Origin: Roridomyces roridus
Taxonomy: Eukaryota > Basidiomycota > Agaricomycetes > Agaricales > Mycenaceae
Direction of reading: 5' to 3'
DNA length: 64,000 nt
NCBI GenBank assembly: GCA_029378245.1
Contig: JARKIF010000002.1
Span: 2,108,001 to 2,172,000, forward strand
How positions within the stretch are numbered: the stretch's first letter is position 1; each line of letters opens with the position of its first letter. Below are positions 21,467-33,400 of this stretch, piece after piece. Below the pieces are notes generated by a model. The model had not been told where the DNA came from, did no database searches, and saw only the letters and a list, made by a program, of their open reading frames with translations. A program made the translations under genes and the position numbers.

Positions 21467-23264
21467 ATGCCTCGCTTCAACACGACAATCGAAGATTATT
21501 CGCCGACTATCGTCTACTCTGGCGCATGGAGCTCTGGCAGCAGCTAGTAATGACCCGCAAGCGAGCCTATACTCCGGGAGTAGCTTCACGATCACGCAAT
21601 CCGATGGTGCGACTGCTTCGTTCCAGTTCACCGGAACGCGCTGCAGCATATTTGGAGCCCTGCGGCAGAATCATGGGTGTGTTACTGTCTCCAGCCTCTC
21701 GGACGCCACCTAACTTGAATCAGCACTTACCAAGTAACGGTGGATGGCACTGCATTTCCTCCCATGGACGGACAATCGGATCCGCCCAAGTTTCAAACCG
21801 CATCTGTTCAACAGCCCGCTTCTCTCGCCAGGAGATCACACTGTAACTCTTATCAACCAAGGCAATACGTTTGTCGACATTGATTTCGTGTGTTCAGTCT
21901 TCTGGTGCATGGAAACACGACCCATTTATCTTCTAGATCACATGGGAAAGCAGTATTGGCGAGGACGACGAGGCGCTCATTGTGGATACGGTTCAGGACA
22001 CGGACCCTTCATTTATCTACGCACCCGCCAACGTTTGGGGCACAAATGTGCCGAATGTTGGAACTTATTCGGGAAGCTCTGGCCAGTGCGTCCTGCAACC
22101 TTTCGGCGGAATCGCATTGACCTTAATCAGTGGAACTGCTACAACGGGTGCTGAACTGACCTACACGTTTACGGTCAGTTGTGTCTTGTTCCACTACATT
22201 TATTTAACGCCTGGACTTGCAGGGCAAGTCAGTTCGTATTTGGCAATAGCAGAGGATAACGGCTTTTTTTCCAGGGGTAGGGGTGTCATTATACGGCCCT
22301 GTCGGTGAGTTATCGTGTTGGTGGACATGGCCATATTTCTGAACAAATGACAGGGCCAGGTAACTCTCCCTTCAGCGTAACTCTGGACAACGGGCCGTCG
22401 ATGAACTACACCGCTACCAAACAGTCGAACCAGCCCCAAGTATTGCTCTACACTGCGATGGATCTCAGTCCTGGGTCACACGTCGTCAAAGTGGCGTACG
22501 AACCCTCCATTGCGAATCAAATATTCGCCATCGACTATGCAAACGTCTACACTACACCTTCTCTGAAGGCGTGAGTGCTTGTCAGTTGTGTGATTTGTAC
22601 CATTGATTTTGTTCTCCAGACGCAGTGCTAGTACTTCGTGAGTCGCTCCCTCCTTGTCCCGACGGGTCTCTCATCGCTGCCCAGATCTAGCCGGGGCTTG
22701 CCCATGGGGGCTGTTGCAGGAATCATAATTGCAGTCTTGTTCATTCTTTTCATATTGACCGCGCTTTCGCTGTTCATCCGAAGGCGGCGACTCATTAAAA
22801 GAAGGAAGGCTCGCCCGTCCTTTGAAAGCCCGATGGTCCAGTCGGCAAGGGGGGACTGTCGGGTATCCTGCGCCTGCACCCACGCAATGGTATCCTGCCG
22901 CCAACTCAGTCTCAAATGGGTCGGACTATTCGAGCGAAAATCTTGTTGTCAACACGCAATACGCGCCCACTGCGCTCTCCGAGTACTCGGATGAGTCTCC
23001 CACCTCGTACTATGTGAGTTTTATCATCTCCGAAAGTTCCCTGATCTAATTGCCTAGGGTGCCTCACGGGTCGGACCACCATCCTCCTATTTGCAACAGA
23101 GCGGCGCAGGACCGTTGCCTGTTAAAGGCCAAGTGCCCGCGCTCCCTCCGGCTGCATACCAGTCGTTGGCCCATGTACCTACGTCGGAGCTTCGGGCGAA
23201 TCGCAGAGTGGTGCCCGGTAGACAGCAGGATTATGGCACTGCACCCCCAGATTATAGGCTGTAA
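21467..23264 (+). CDS. Basidiomycete single-pass membrane protein with two beta-sandwich-like ectodomain repeats; reading frame disrupted
   Basis: The start MPRFNTTIEDYSPTIVYSG is typical of this family. Conserved pieces: SNDPQASLYSGSSFTITQSD, FTGTRCSIFGALRQNHG then TYQVTVDGTAF, LLSPGDHTVTLINQG, DIDFITWESSIGEDDEALIV and a second similar repeat ending LYTAMDLSPGSHVVKVAYEP. A membrane span follows (VAGIIIAVLFILFILTALSL) with a stop-transfer RRRRLIKRRK and a Pro/Tyr-rich cytosolic tail, stop 23262-23264. Oddity: three +1 frame breaks, at about 21545, about 21803 and in the G-run 22849-22854, none explained by a normal intron. Either a young pseudogene or base-level assembly errors. Function of the family is unknown; a surface sensor or glycan-binding role is only a guess. 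The MITE sits in its promoter. Confidence 0.7.
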
Positions 23265-23387
23265 TATTTATTCAATAATTGGGATTCTGTGGGAGAGGGA
23301 GAGTGCCCTGTTCGGTTTTCCGAAGGACTCGGAGGCGAGTCACGTGCTCACTTTGTATTAACTCCTGAAAGTGACGCACGAGGAGCT

Positions 23388-23473
23388 GCTTTCCTCCGAC
23401 CGTGTCCAGCTGCCTGTTTTCCTCCGTCTGTGTCCGGCTTGCCTGCTTTCTTCCGACTGTGTCCAAGTTGCCC
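23388..23473 (+). repeat. Three tandem copies of a 28-29 bp pyrimidine-rich unit before a start codon
   Basis: Units at 23388-23415, 23416-23444 and 23445-23473 share the pattern GYTTTCYTCCG..YTGTGTCC..YTGCC. They end 8 bp before the mitochondrial carrier's ATG at 23482, so they lie in its 5' leader or core promoter. They read as open frame in phase with the gene but give no sensible protein. Confidence 0.75.
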
Positions 23474-23481
23474 GTGTCTTC

Positions 23482-25085
23482 ATGGCTCAGTCCAACACCT
23501 CTATCCCCTCTTCCGACTCGCCGGCAGCACACCCTACACCACAACCTAGACCCCCACAGCATTTTCTCAGTCCCGAGATCGCCACCTACTTTCTGGGTAA
23601 AAAAATTGCAATTCTGCGGCCTCAAGTTGTTGAAGACTCATCTCGGAATAGCCGGAGGAATTGCTGGAGCAACGAGCAGGACTGTTGTTAGCCCTCTCGA
23701 GCGCTTGAAGATTATCCAGTAAAAGGATTCCGGCCAAGACGTTCAATTCGTTTCTGACAAGTTTCTAGGCAGATTCAGCCTCGCAATTCGGCCCAAAATT
23801 ATCAGGGAGTCTTCAGGAGTTTGGTCCGGATGTGGAAGGAAGAAGGGTTCAGAGGGTTCGTGCATTTTTACTCCCACTTCCGTTCTGCGACTGTGATCCG
23901 GATTGTCGCGGAAAGCGGACCTTCGGTCCCTGTCACCGTTGTTGTTTACCGGTCCCATATTCTTACGCTCAATGCAGATATCTCCGTGGCAATGGCATAA
24001 ATTGCCTGAGGTACTGAAGTACCCACTCCCTCTGATTCAATACTGAACTGCCCAGAATCTTTCCCTATTCTGCGGGTCCGTCTTTTCCTAGACCACGAGA
24101 TTACAAACTGAATGGCGTGCAGTTCAATTCACCACATACGAGCAGTTGAAGAAGGTCCAGAATTTCATCCTGCTGATGGATAGGGCACTCATCGTGTCGT
24201 AGTGGTTTTCATCACATGGATCTAGGGAGCTAGACACCCCGAAACGGCTGCTGGCAGGAGCTTGCGCCGGAATCTGCAGTGTTTGTTCGTATTGTCGTTG
24301 CCAACTGATGGATTCTTCTTGCGCTTACTACCTCCCCCAGCTTCGACGTACCCTCTCGATCTCGTCAGGGCTCGACTTTCCATAGCCACCGCATCCATAG
24401 CCCTCACCATCTCACCCCAAGCGAAACTCGCGTCCGCCACCAGCAGTGCAGGCAAACTATCACTATCCTCGGCCTATCACACGGCCTCGTCGTCGCTGGC
24501 CTTTTCCCCGGCGGACCTCACAGTACTCGGAATGACGAAAAAGATTTTACGTGAAGAGGGAGGGATTCGGGGCTTGTACCGTGGGGTTGTCGCTACTGGT
24601 GAGCCGACTTACTCTTTTTCTTCCGTTCGTCTCATTGTTCGTCGCAGCAATTGGCGTAGCTCCCTACGTAGGGCTAAATTTTGCCCTCCACAATTCCTTT
24701 CGAGAAATCCTTACGCCTCCGGGAAAGAACACTGTTGCCCGGAAGCTCACTTGTGGTGCCCTGGCGGGTCAGTATTTCCATACTCTTGGATCTTACGGCT
24801 CTCTAATGATACCTACTAGGAGCCATCTCCCAGGCATTGACATATCCTTTCGACGTTGTACGGCGCAAGATGCAAGTCAGTGGAATGAAGGCATCAGCTC
24901 TCGACATCAAGTACACGGGCGCAGTCGATGCTGTTCGCGGTATCCTTAGAACCGAGGGGATTGTAGGGCTCTATAGAGGCCTGTGGCCAAATTTGCGTGA
25001 GTTTCTTTCTCGGTGTCAATCCGACGCGGCTAAAACAATCCTAGTCAAGGTTCGTCAATCCGTTTCCGCTGCCAGTGCGAGCTAA
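23482..25085 (+). CDS. Mitochondrial solute carrier (SLC25 family), C-terminus divergent
   Basis: All three carrier repeats are present: SPLERLKIIQ, YPLDLVRARL and YPFDVVRRKMQ match PxD/ExxK/R. The linking segments GGIAGATSRTVV, YLRGNGINCLRIFPYSAVQF, LLAGACAGICSV, IRGLYRGVVAT, GVAPYVGLNFALHNSFRE and GIVGLYRGLWPNLLKV are also there. The pattern RGNG...IFPYSAVQF resembles the CoA/adenine-nucleotide branch (SLC25A42, Leu5, yeast YPR011c), so a nucleotide-type substrate is likely. Start 23482 (MAQSNTSIPSSD). Eight or so introns. Oddity: after KV the usual APSxATSF..YE sixth helix is missing. The frame reads a few Ser/Ala residues and stops at 25085, so the last helix is altered or the gene is damaged. 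Confidence 0.8.
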
Positions 25086-25614
25086 ACTGAGTGCTCCGAC
25101 AGGTTTCTCCCTCAATTTCTGTATCGTTTTACAGGCACGTGTTGTCCCTCTCAGAAAATCCACTGCAGGTCAAAGAAAAGTGCAGTGAACGGACCTTGCG
25201 CTGAGGCAACCCATCTGTACCGTCAAGACATGAACAAATCACAGACGGGTTACCTTGGGAGTAACATCCGTTCTCTGCACACTTCTTGACTTGCAGTGGC
25301 TTTTGCGTGTTATCTCTCGTTATCTAGAGTTGCTCACGCAATGATTTACAGCTACGAATTGGTGAGTTTTCCTAATTGTTCGAAGGCTCACTCTCACGTA
25401 TGATGGACAGGTCAAGGACCACCTTTTGTCCCTGTGACAGTGGCTCGTTTTATTGTTTAGCAGGATGGATGGACGACATGGGACTACAAGGGATCTAATT
25501 TTGCATACAACAACCTAGTATTCTAGCAGTAAATAATGGACGGATGCGACTTTTGATCGCTGCCGTTCGCTGATCGTTAACGGGTGTGTCGATCCACTAC
25601 GGCGGATTGAAATT
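25086..25614. other. Intergenic region with a nested imperfect hairpin
   Basis: No gene is evident in these 529 bp. A nested inverted repeat spans 25187-25273: outer arms GAACGGA / TCCGTTC (25187-25193 and 25267-25273), and inner arms of 11 bp with one mismatch (25208-25218 and 25241-25251). A 7-bp stem CACTGCA / TGCAGTG lies just upstream. It could be a decayed MITE or simply transcript structure. Confidence 0.45.
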
Positions 25615-28600
25615 ATGCCCCCGTCCTCAGGCTGGCCTGGTAACGCCACCTCTTCCTTATCCTCCGCAGCCTTTTCCCAGTCCAACTCCAGTCAATCCGA
25701 CGTTGCCTCGGCAGACTCCCACCACGCAGCTGCCACCTTGCACTCGGTGCCACGCCTCGGCCCTCTGCGTTCGTCTTCCCTCATGGGTAGCAACGAAAGC
25801 AAGGCTTCCCTTACTCCCGCGTCTCCAACGTCCCCGAAGCCTGGCTCCAAGCTGAAGCGGGCGTTTGCTGGCCGCAGGAAGAAATCAGAGGATATTGCAC
25901 CTCCACCGGAGCCGCAGGGCGTCCAGCCCAAGCAGAGGAATGCCCGGCAGCTCACCCTTCAGGTCGCGCAGGCTTTGGGTGGCAGAAAAGCCAAGGACGG
26001 CTTATCACCCATTCCGTCTTCGCCAACGCCGCCACCACCACCACCCAAGCCCGCCGCAATGCAGGCCCCGAAGCGTATTCCTCTACCCCCACCTCCTCCA
26101 ATCCAATCCATTACACCGCTCAACCGGGGCTCAATTATGCCAGTCACTCCCGGCGTGTCGTCTGCAGTCAACTTTATGATCGGGCAGGAACGGGAACTGG
26201 CGGCGGCAGAGAAGGAGAAGGCGAAGGAGACCGACAAGGACGACTCCAAGGAAGCATGGAGGCGTAGCGACTCTACGATCACCCACCAAACGATTCGACC
26301 TGGCGCGACTGCTTCGGCTCGCACTTCGCGTCCTGTTTCGACAGCAGAATCGTTGCAATCCACCCATACCGTCGTCCCTGTCAATAAGCGTCTGAGTGCA
26401 CTTCTCACCGACGCGGATTTCGGCCCTGCAGAGGACGAGGAAGACCTTAGCAGTCCAAATCATCGCAGGTCTCCCACAGCGTCCATACGGTCGAATAAAC
26501 CACGGTCAATGTCGCTCAATGTCGGCCCGTCGTCGCCACAGACAACTCAGATGGCTTCCCCAAAGCTCTCTTCCGAGACTGTGCCACCTATGACGCCTTC
26601 AATGTCCCGGGAGACGCCGACTCTGACGAGAGCTGCAGCCAATGGTATCATATCCCCTTCGAGCTCTGGCCTACAATCCACGGGCAACAATATTCGGGGT
26701 CGACTGGCAGCGTGGACAGCGACGAACAACACCAATAACCAGGCGCTTTCTACTCCCAACCCTCGCAGCAGACCAATCCCCGTCGCTCCGCCTCAGTCGC
26801 GGCAGCCCGCGGTCAGCATATCCAGCGGCTTTGCTCCAGCAGCTGGTTTGGCAAAACGGGCTGTAGAGAAAATGGGCAGGGCATGGGGAGGCTTCAGTTC
26901 GGGATCGAGTAATTCGGGATATTCCTCCTCTTCCTCGAGCACAGCGCCGTCCTCTTATTCGAGCGCGGATCACGGCCTGGTGCGTACCAACTCGAATTCC
27001 GGCAAAGGTCCAAAGCACCGCAGGACACCCAACTCTGCCTCGAGTGCATGGAGTATCAGTTCCTCCAACAATTCTTCTTCCATCTCTGATGCGGATGCGT
27101 TTGCGCCTCCACCAGGGCCATCTCTTGGGAAACCTCTACGAGGACCTCTCAAGGTGACCGGCAGTGGCGGCGTTGTATTCGGCATCAGATTGAAGATGGT
27201 CGCCAATGAAACTGCAGTGACTGGCGGTGGGCCACTGGACATAGAGGACGGTCACTCCCTCGAGAAAATCGACCTGGCCCTCTTGAAGCTTTTGGAAAGG
27301 AGGTCCCTACCGGCCATTGTTGTTCGATGTGCTCAGCATCTGCTCGTTTGGGGTGTGAGAGAAGAAGGGCTCTTCCGGTAAGCTGATTTCCTTGCTGTAT
27401 TTTCGGTCTTGCCGACAACTTTTCCAGTGTCACTGGTCGCCCGTCCCACATCTCCAAGCTACGAAGCGAGTTCGATAGTGGTGAGTTCTCTTCCCGGACT
27501 TGTCACGTCGTGGGACTTAGCTACGCTGCAGGTGCCGACTATGACATGACGGGATGTACTCCCGGTGATCTCGACCCCCACGCTGTCGCCTCCGTTTTCA
27601 AGGCTTTTCTTCGCGAATGTGAGCACGGTTATATCCTTGCTCAAACAAGTTCTAACAAAATGTAGTGCCCGAGCCGATCTTGACACAGGGCCTAATACCT
27701 TATTTTGAAGCTGCTGTCGTTCAAGAAAGCACTCTTCATGAACAAGAAAAGGCTCCTCGTGTCAAAGGCGCAGCTGGGCCATCGCTTCCATCTCGGCCAT
27801 CGCTTCCGACCGGGCCCCGCGACGGTCAAGCAATTCGCAAACCGCCATCCCTTTCAACATTGGCGATGCCAAACTTCACATCCATGCGACCGCCTTCGAA
27901 ATCCCTCCTGAACGCTCTCAAGTCGCTGATAGCTCAACTGCCGGCCGAAAACAGGGATTTGATACGAACTGTCGCGGAGCTCATCCGTGCAACTGCCAGG
28001 GAGAGTCGAGAAACGAAGATGCCGCTGAGCAATCTTTTATTGGTGTTCTGTCCCAGCCTTAATATGAACCCGCCGCTACTGCGGGTTTTGTGCGAGGCTG
28101 AAGGGGTGTGGGGTGATGAGTCGCCGCCGCTGCCTGATGTTATCGACATCAGGGCACCCGAAACCGCTGATGCCGACTCTTCACCTTCCCCGACTGAGGC
28201 CAGACCTCGTTCGCCTGGTGCAAGGACCGGACGAGCGCACATGGCTGCCGTATATTTGGCAAAAGATTCTACTGACGATTCCTCCCTCTCGCAAGCTTCG
28301 CTAATGCTGGCGGAGGACGCTTCGACACATCTAGACGATGTCTCCTCTGTGTCCGGTTCTGAAGAACCCCCCTTGGAGCATCGACTGGACGCTCCATCCC
28401 CTTTACTTTCTTCGTCGGCCGAGTCGCTCGCCACCCCATCCAGCGGACCGTCGCTAGCACATATTCCTTTGGAGGAATACGACGGGAAGCCGTCGCGGAC
28501 ACCGCTCGTGATCGAGGACTCGCCCGAGCCAGAGTTCGCCGCTCCGCGTCGACCACCTGTCAACGAAACCTCCCTCGTACAATTTCCCACTATTTCGAAC

Positions 28601-29278
28601 CCCGGAACACCCATCACATCGACACGGCCTATGCCTACATTATCTTTACCTAGTCTCTCGCTGGGGAATTTTTCACCCAGGATCGAGAATAATTCAGCTG
28701 GCTCTGCCCCATCTTCGCCTCTTCGCCGACTTAAAAAACCCTCGCTTCAACTTTTGTTTTCTAAACGCTCTGCGTCCCCACTGACAGCTTCGCCGTCGGG
28801 TGGGTTTCCGTTTATTTCAGGACCATACCTGCACCCAGTCAGGGCTGCGTCCGATTCCTCGCTGTCTACACCCATCTCGGCGGTGACTGCACAGGGCAGC
28901 CCGCTCCGAGATCCTCCTGTCCTCGACACGGCCATCGAGACGTCTCGGCTGGGACTAATCGACGACCTGTCCCCCGAGGCCGACAAAGACAAACCGCCAT
29001 CTGATGCCGAGGAAGAGGAGGAGGAGGAGAAGGAGGAAGTGTCGGTACCCCCTCCGGGACAGACACCGATTGCCGACTGGTTCCGGTCTCCGTCGACGGT
29101 GGAGGTGAACCATCTGCGACCACAGATAGGACGGATGCTACGCCAGGCATCCAAGGGATCGATGTTGTCGACGACATCTTCTAACCTGCTTGAGGTGCTG
29201 GATGCGGACGACGAGGAGGACTGGACACAGAGCGTTCTGCTTGCTGCAGACGTCGACTGGGCCAAGCATGGGCCGTGA
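25615..29278 (+). CDS. RhoGAP-domain protein with long disordered regions
   Basis: The first exon (25615 to about 27379) is 588 codons of Ser/Pro-rich sequence with polyproline (PTPPPPPPK) and basic patches (KRAFAGRRKK). The RhoGAP domain then spans four exons: LPAIVVRCAQHLLVWGVREE then GLFRVTGRPSHISKLRSEFD, where the Arg of GLFR is the arginine finger; GADYDMTGCTPGDLDPHAVA with SVFKAFLRELPEPIL; and, after a long insert, LLVFCPSLNMNPPLL. The tail is acidic and disordered and ends at 29278. Splice phases (CG|T, G|GT, T|TG) are exact. The product, roughly 1,170 aa, should stimulate GTP hydrolysis by a Rho/Cdc42-type GTPase. The target GTPase cannot be read from the sequence. Confidence 0.88.
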
Positions 29279-29340
29279 ATGGACGGATTTGATACCTTTG
29301 CTCTTAACATTATGTAGTCCTATCATATCATATACATACG

Positions 29341-30399
29341 CGAAACATGTTATTACCGCCGCAATCTGTTGAATCGGCTCGGGCTCCCAAAGTGTTGAAT
29401 TGCCTCAACTTTTTCCGCCAATCTGAGAGTTGAATTGCCCTTGCTTTCCCTTCTCCTAGAAGTTGAATCGAGTTCCGCTGCTTATTGAAATGGCTCATCA
29501 TTCTCATTGAACTACCACCACTTGCTACAAATTTTGTTACTGAAGAGCCTATTCGACGGTGTGATTCACCGACGGCTTCTGCTCAGAGTCGTCCCTTCCA
29601 ATTGAATCACCCCTACTTTTTTTGGTTTGCGACCAAAATTGAAGCTCCATTCATTGTGGTGAATTATCCTGCTTTGGACCAACGATCCATGTTGAATTAG
29701 CCTCACTTTCTCGAGAAGTTGTTGAAATAGCGGCACTTTTCACCACTGCCAGTGGCAGATTCCCTCATTGCTCAATACATAGATTCTTTGAGCCGGTAGC
29801 TGGCAACGCTGTTGGCGATGGCTCCGGTGCTTTCTCCCTGGAGAGCCGATTCGATTATCGAGTCGCCAGTGTCAACTCAAGCTCCCGAGCAACCACGCGG
29901 GGCATCGCGATTCGTGGCCCTTTTCGGAGGAAAGAGAGGTGTGAGTCGCGAATCGCCGCCAGCATCCCAGAGCCCATCAACAGAAGGCCCGTCGGAAAGT
30001 CTCCGAAGTCCAAACACAAGTACCGCAAGCCTCCAAGTCGTGGAAATTCCATAGATTCGGCAAGAGCTGATGGATTTCAGCCAAAATAATCCCGGAAATC
30101 CAGAGGCATTTCAACAGATGTTGGCCAGAAGAACATAGGGTGATTCAACAACAGTGAGGGAATGGTCCAACAACCTCCAAACACTGCAGAGAAAAAGCGG
30201 GGGTGGTTCAATGTCCGCCGGAGGTGTCGGCAGTATCAAGAAGAGTAAGAGGACAAGTGATGAGGATCAAATAGATTGATCTCACTGCTTCAACAACGAA
30301 AAGTGGGGCGATTCAACAGAATGCGTGTTTTAAAAGTGAGGTTGATTCAGGTTTGTGAAAGGTCGGTCAACGGACTGCGGCGGTAATAACATATTTTCG
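29341..30399. mobile_element. 1,059-bp non-autonomous transposon-like element with TIRs and arrays of an inward-facing 20-bp motif
   Basis: The ends are inverted: left 29341-29363 and right 30376-30399 share ATGTTATTACCGCCGCA with a CGAAA outer end (one indel). They are directly flanked by the same 14 bp, ATCATATACATACG, at 29327-29340 and 30400-30413, which looks like a target duplication of unusual length. Inside, a degenerate unit TTGAATYRCCYCACTTTT repeats at least six times in the left half (e.g. 29395, 29430, 29507, 29602, 29692, 29722). It recurs in opposite orientation in the right half (about 30148, 30216, 30316, 30348). Such symmetric subterminal arrays usually bind a transposase. 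The middle (29812-30054) has an 80-codon frame with no recognisable domain. No transposase is encoded. Superfamily not assigned. Confidence 0.75.
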
Positions 30400-30479
30400 A
30401 TCATATACATACGTCATATCTACCGAACGCGTCAACACACGCGTCTTGGCCTTTGTTTGCAAGTGTCTCTCACAACCAT

Positions 30480-33400
30480 GGCGTCTTCCAGCGTCAAGGA
30501 TGTGCAGGCCAAGCTGTTCGGAAAGGGCAACGCCCAGCCCGCTGCTGTCCCCGCTGTCTCCGAACCCGGCCTCACCATCAATATACCGACCGCCGTCGCC
30601 AAACCACCCCCGCCGCCGCCCCAGATCACAAAATCTGTGCCATCGCAAGATGAGGATGTCAAGTCCTACCGCGAGAGACTCGCAGAGAAGCTCGGTGCCG
30701 AGTACAAGGGTGCAGAGCGTTATCGTCTGCTCCAGGATGGAAACAAGGAAAGACATTGGAAACGGTGGGGTCCCTACCTCAGCGACAGGCAATGGGTATG
30801 CACGCGTTTCTTTCAACTTCAAGGGGGTTTCTGACTGTCGTCTAGGCTACCGTTCGCGAGGACTACTCTGCTAACGGCGATGCTTGGAGTCACTTTCCCC
30901 ACGACCATGCTCGTTCGCGCGCGTACCGATGGGGCGAGGATGGTATGGCTGGCGTTTCCGATAACCATTCGCGCATTTGCCTGGGTCTTTCTCTTTGGAA
31001 CGAGAAGGATCCCATCCTCAAAGAGCGTCTCTTTGGTGTCACCGGCCACCAGGGAAACCACGGCGAGGACGTCAAGGAATTGTATTACTATCTCGACTCC
31101 ACCCCAACCCATTCCTACATGAAGTTCCTTTACAAATACCCCCAACGCCGCTACCCTTACGAAGAGCTCGTCACCGAGAACCAGAACCGTAGTCGTGATG
31201 TCACCGAGTACGAAATCTTGGACTCCGACACCTTTGACGATGACCGATACTGGGACGTGTTCGTGGAGGTAAGCTTCTGTGCAGTTGGCTCTTCTCGATA
31301 CTCACTTGTATCTAGTACGCAAAAGACGAGGACTCGGCCGACAATTTGTACGTTCGCATTACCGCATACAACCGCGGCCCCGATCCCGCCACATTGCACA
31401 TTATACCCCAGCTGTGGTTCCCGAATACTTGGTCCTGGGTCACGGAAAAGCCCCCGATGCCTTCCATGTCCGCCTCCGTTCGCAGCGACATCAATTGTGT
31501 CTCTGTAAAGCATCCCGAACTGGGAAAGACTCATTTGTTCTGTCTTCCATCTCCTCCTCCCGTTGACGCCCAGGGCGTATTCCAGACCGAGATTGACGAC
31601 GAAATCATCCAACCGGAGCTGCTATTCACAGAAAACAATACCAATTTCGCCAGGCTTTACGGCGGGACCAACGAGACGCCCTATGTCAAAGACGCGTTCC
31701 ACGACCATATCATTCCATCCCATCGTCCGAAAGTTGAGGTCAAGGAGAAATCACCCAACGGAACGGCAGCAACCGAGCCACAGCCAGAGCCGGAGGCAGA
31801 GGCGGAGGCGGAACCCCAGACCTCTTTCGTAAATCCCGAGCAGACGGGCACTAAATCTGCTGCTCACTACGTCTTCCGAGATGTTCCTGGCCATGGCGGT
31901 TGTGCTGTGGTACGCTTGAAGCTCACTCCGCTCAGCCCCAAAAAGGATGCATCGTTGATAAACGAGATGCTATTCGATGATGCGGTCGAGGCTCGGAGGC
32001 AAGAGGCGGACGAATTTTATGCTTCTCTCGCGTTTGGCCCGATCAGCGAAGACTTGAAACAGATCATGCGACAAGCTTTGGGCGGCATGCTGTGGACGAA
32101 GCAGCACTACAAGTTCATCCAGAGGGAGTGGATTCACGGCGATCCATCTCAACCCCCTCCTCCTCCCGAGCGCAAGTTCATCAGAAACAAGGAATGGCGT
32201 CACATGCATGCCGCGGACATTTTGTCTATGCCTGACAAGTGAGTCTTGACGATTACTTGGTTCCCTCCTGATTAACGGCCGATTAGGTGGGAATATCCCT
32301 TCTTCGCCGCATGGGACTCGGCCTTCCATTGTATCCCGTTGGCGGTGGTTGACCCCGCCTTTGCCAAGAAGCAGCTGGATCTGTTGACACGAGAGTGGTA
32401 CATGGCGCCGGATGGCCAGATTCCTGCGTATGAGTGGAACTTTAGCGACGTTAACCCTCCCGTACATGCATGGTGAGTCTTGTCGTCTCTGCGAGGAGCC
32501 ACTTTTAACTTGTATCAGGGCGACGTTCAGAGTCTTCAAAATCGAACGCAAGCTCACAGGGAAGGAGGACCTTGCGTTCCTTGAGCGTGTGTTCCAAAAG
32601 TTGCTCTTGAATTTCACCTGGTGGGTGAACCGCAAGGACCAGGGCGGAAACGGCGTTTTCGAGGGAGGATTCCTTGGTCTGGACAATATTGGCGCTTTCA
32701 ACCGTTCTGAGCCATTGCCTACCGGAGGAGAGCTTCGTCAGGCCGATGGCACGGCATGGATGGCGTTTTACTGCGTCAACATGCTGAATATGGCTCTCGA
32801 ACTGGCGAAACACAATCCAGTCTATGAAGATATTGCTTCAAAGTTTTTCGAGGTCAGTCGCGAGTAGCTCAACCTATCCTGTGCTTACTCCTCGTCAGCA
32901 CTTTATCTTCATCGCGGACGCGATGACCTTCAAGTCGGGTGACGACGAACACAGCCTGTGGAATGAAGAGGACGGCATGTATTATGATGCAATTCACTGG
33001 GGCCCCGGCAATTCGATGCAGCTCCCGGTCCACAGTCTAGTGGGTCTGATCCCTCTCTATGCGACCCTGGTTCTCGAGCCGTCTACTCTGAATCGATTCC
33101 CTGGATTCAAAAAACGAGTCGAGTGGTACCTGGACAATCGCTCTGATGTCGCCTCCCGAAACATGGCCAACATGAAAGGTGGCGTCCAAATAATTCTGAT
33201 TTCTCAAGCACTCAATGGAATCCCATAGTGAGGGGCAAGGAACAGCGTTGGTTGATGGCGTTGGCCAGCAAGGAAAGGCTCGTCAAGATTTTGGAGAAGA
33301 TGTTGGACGAAGACGAATTCCTGAGTGAGCATGGTATTCGATCGTGAGTTGTTCCGTGTGCTTTGTTTGAACGCATCTTGACGTGTTTTCAGATTGTCTA

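Noticed and set aside
29812..30054. 80-codon frame inside the 1,059-bp element as a transposase fragment
   Set aside because: Low-complexity Pro/Ser sequence with no transposase motif.
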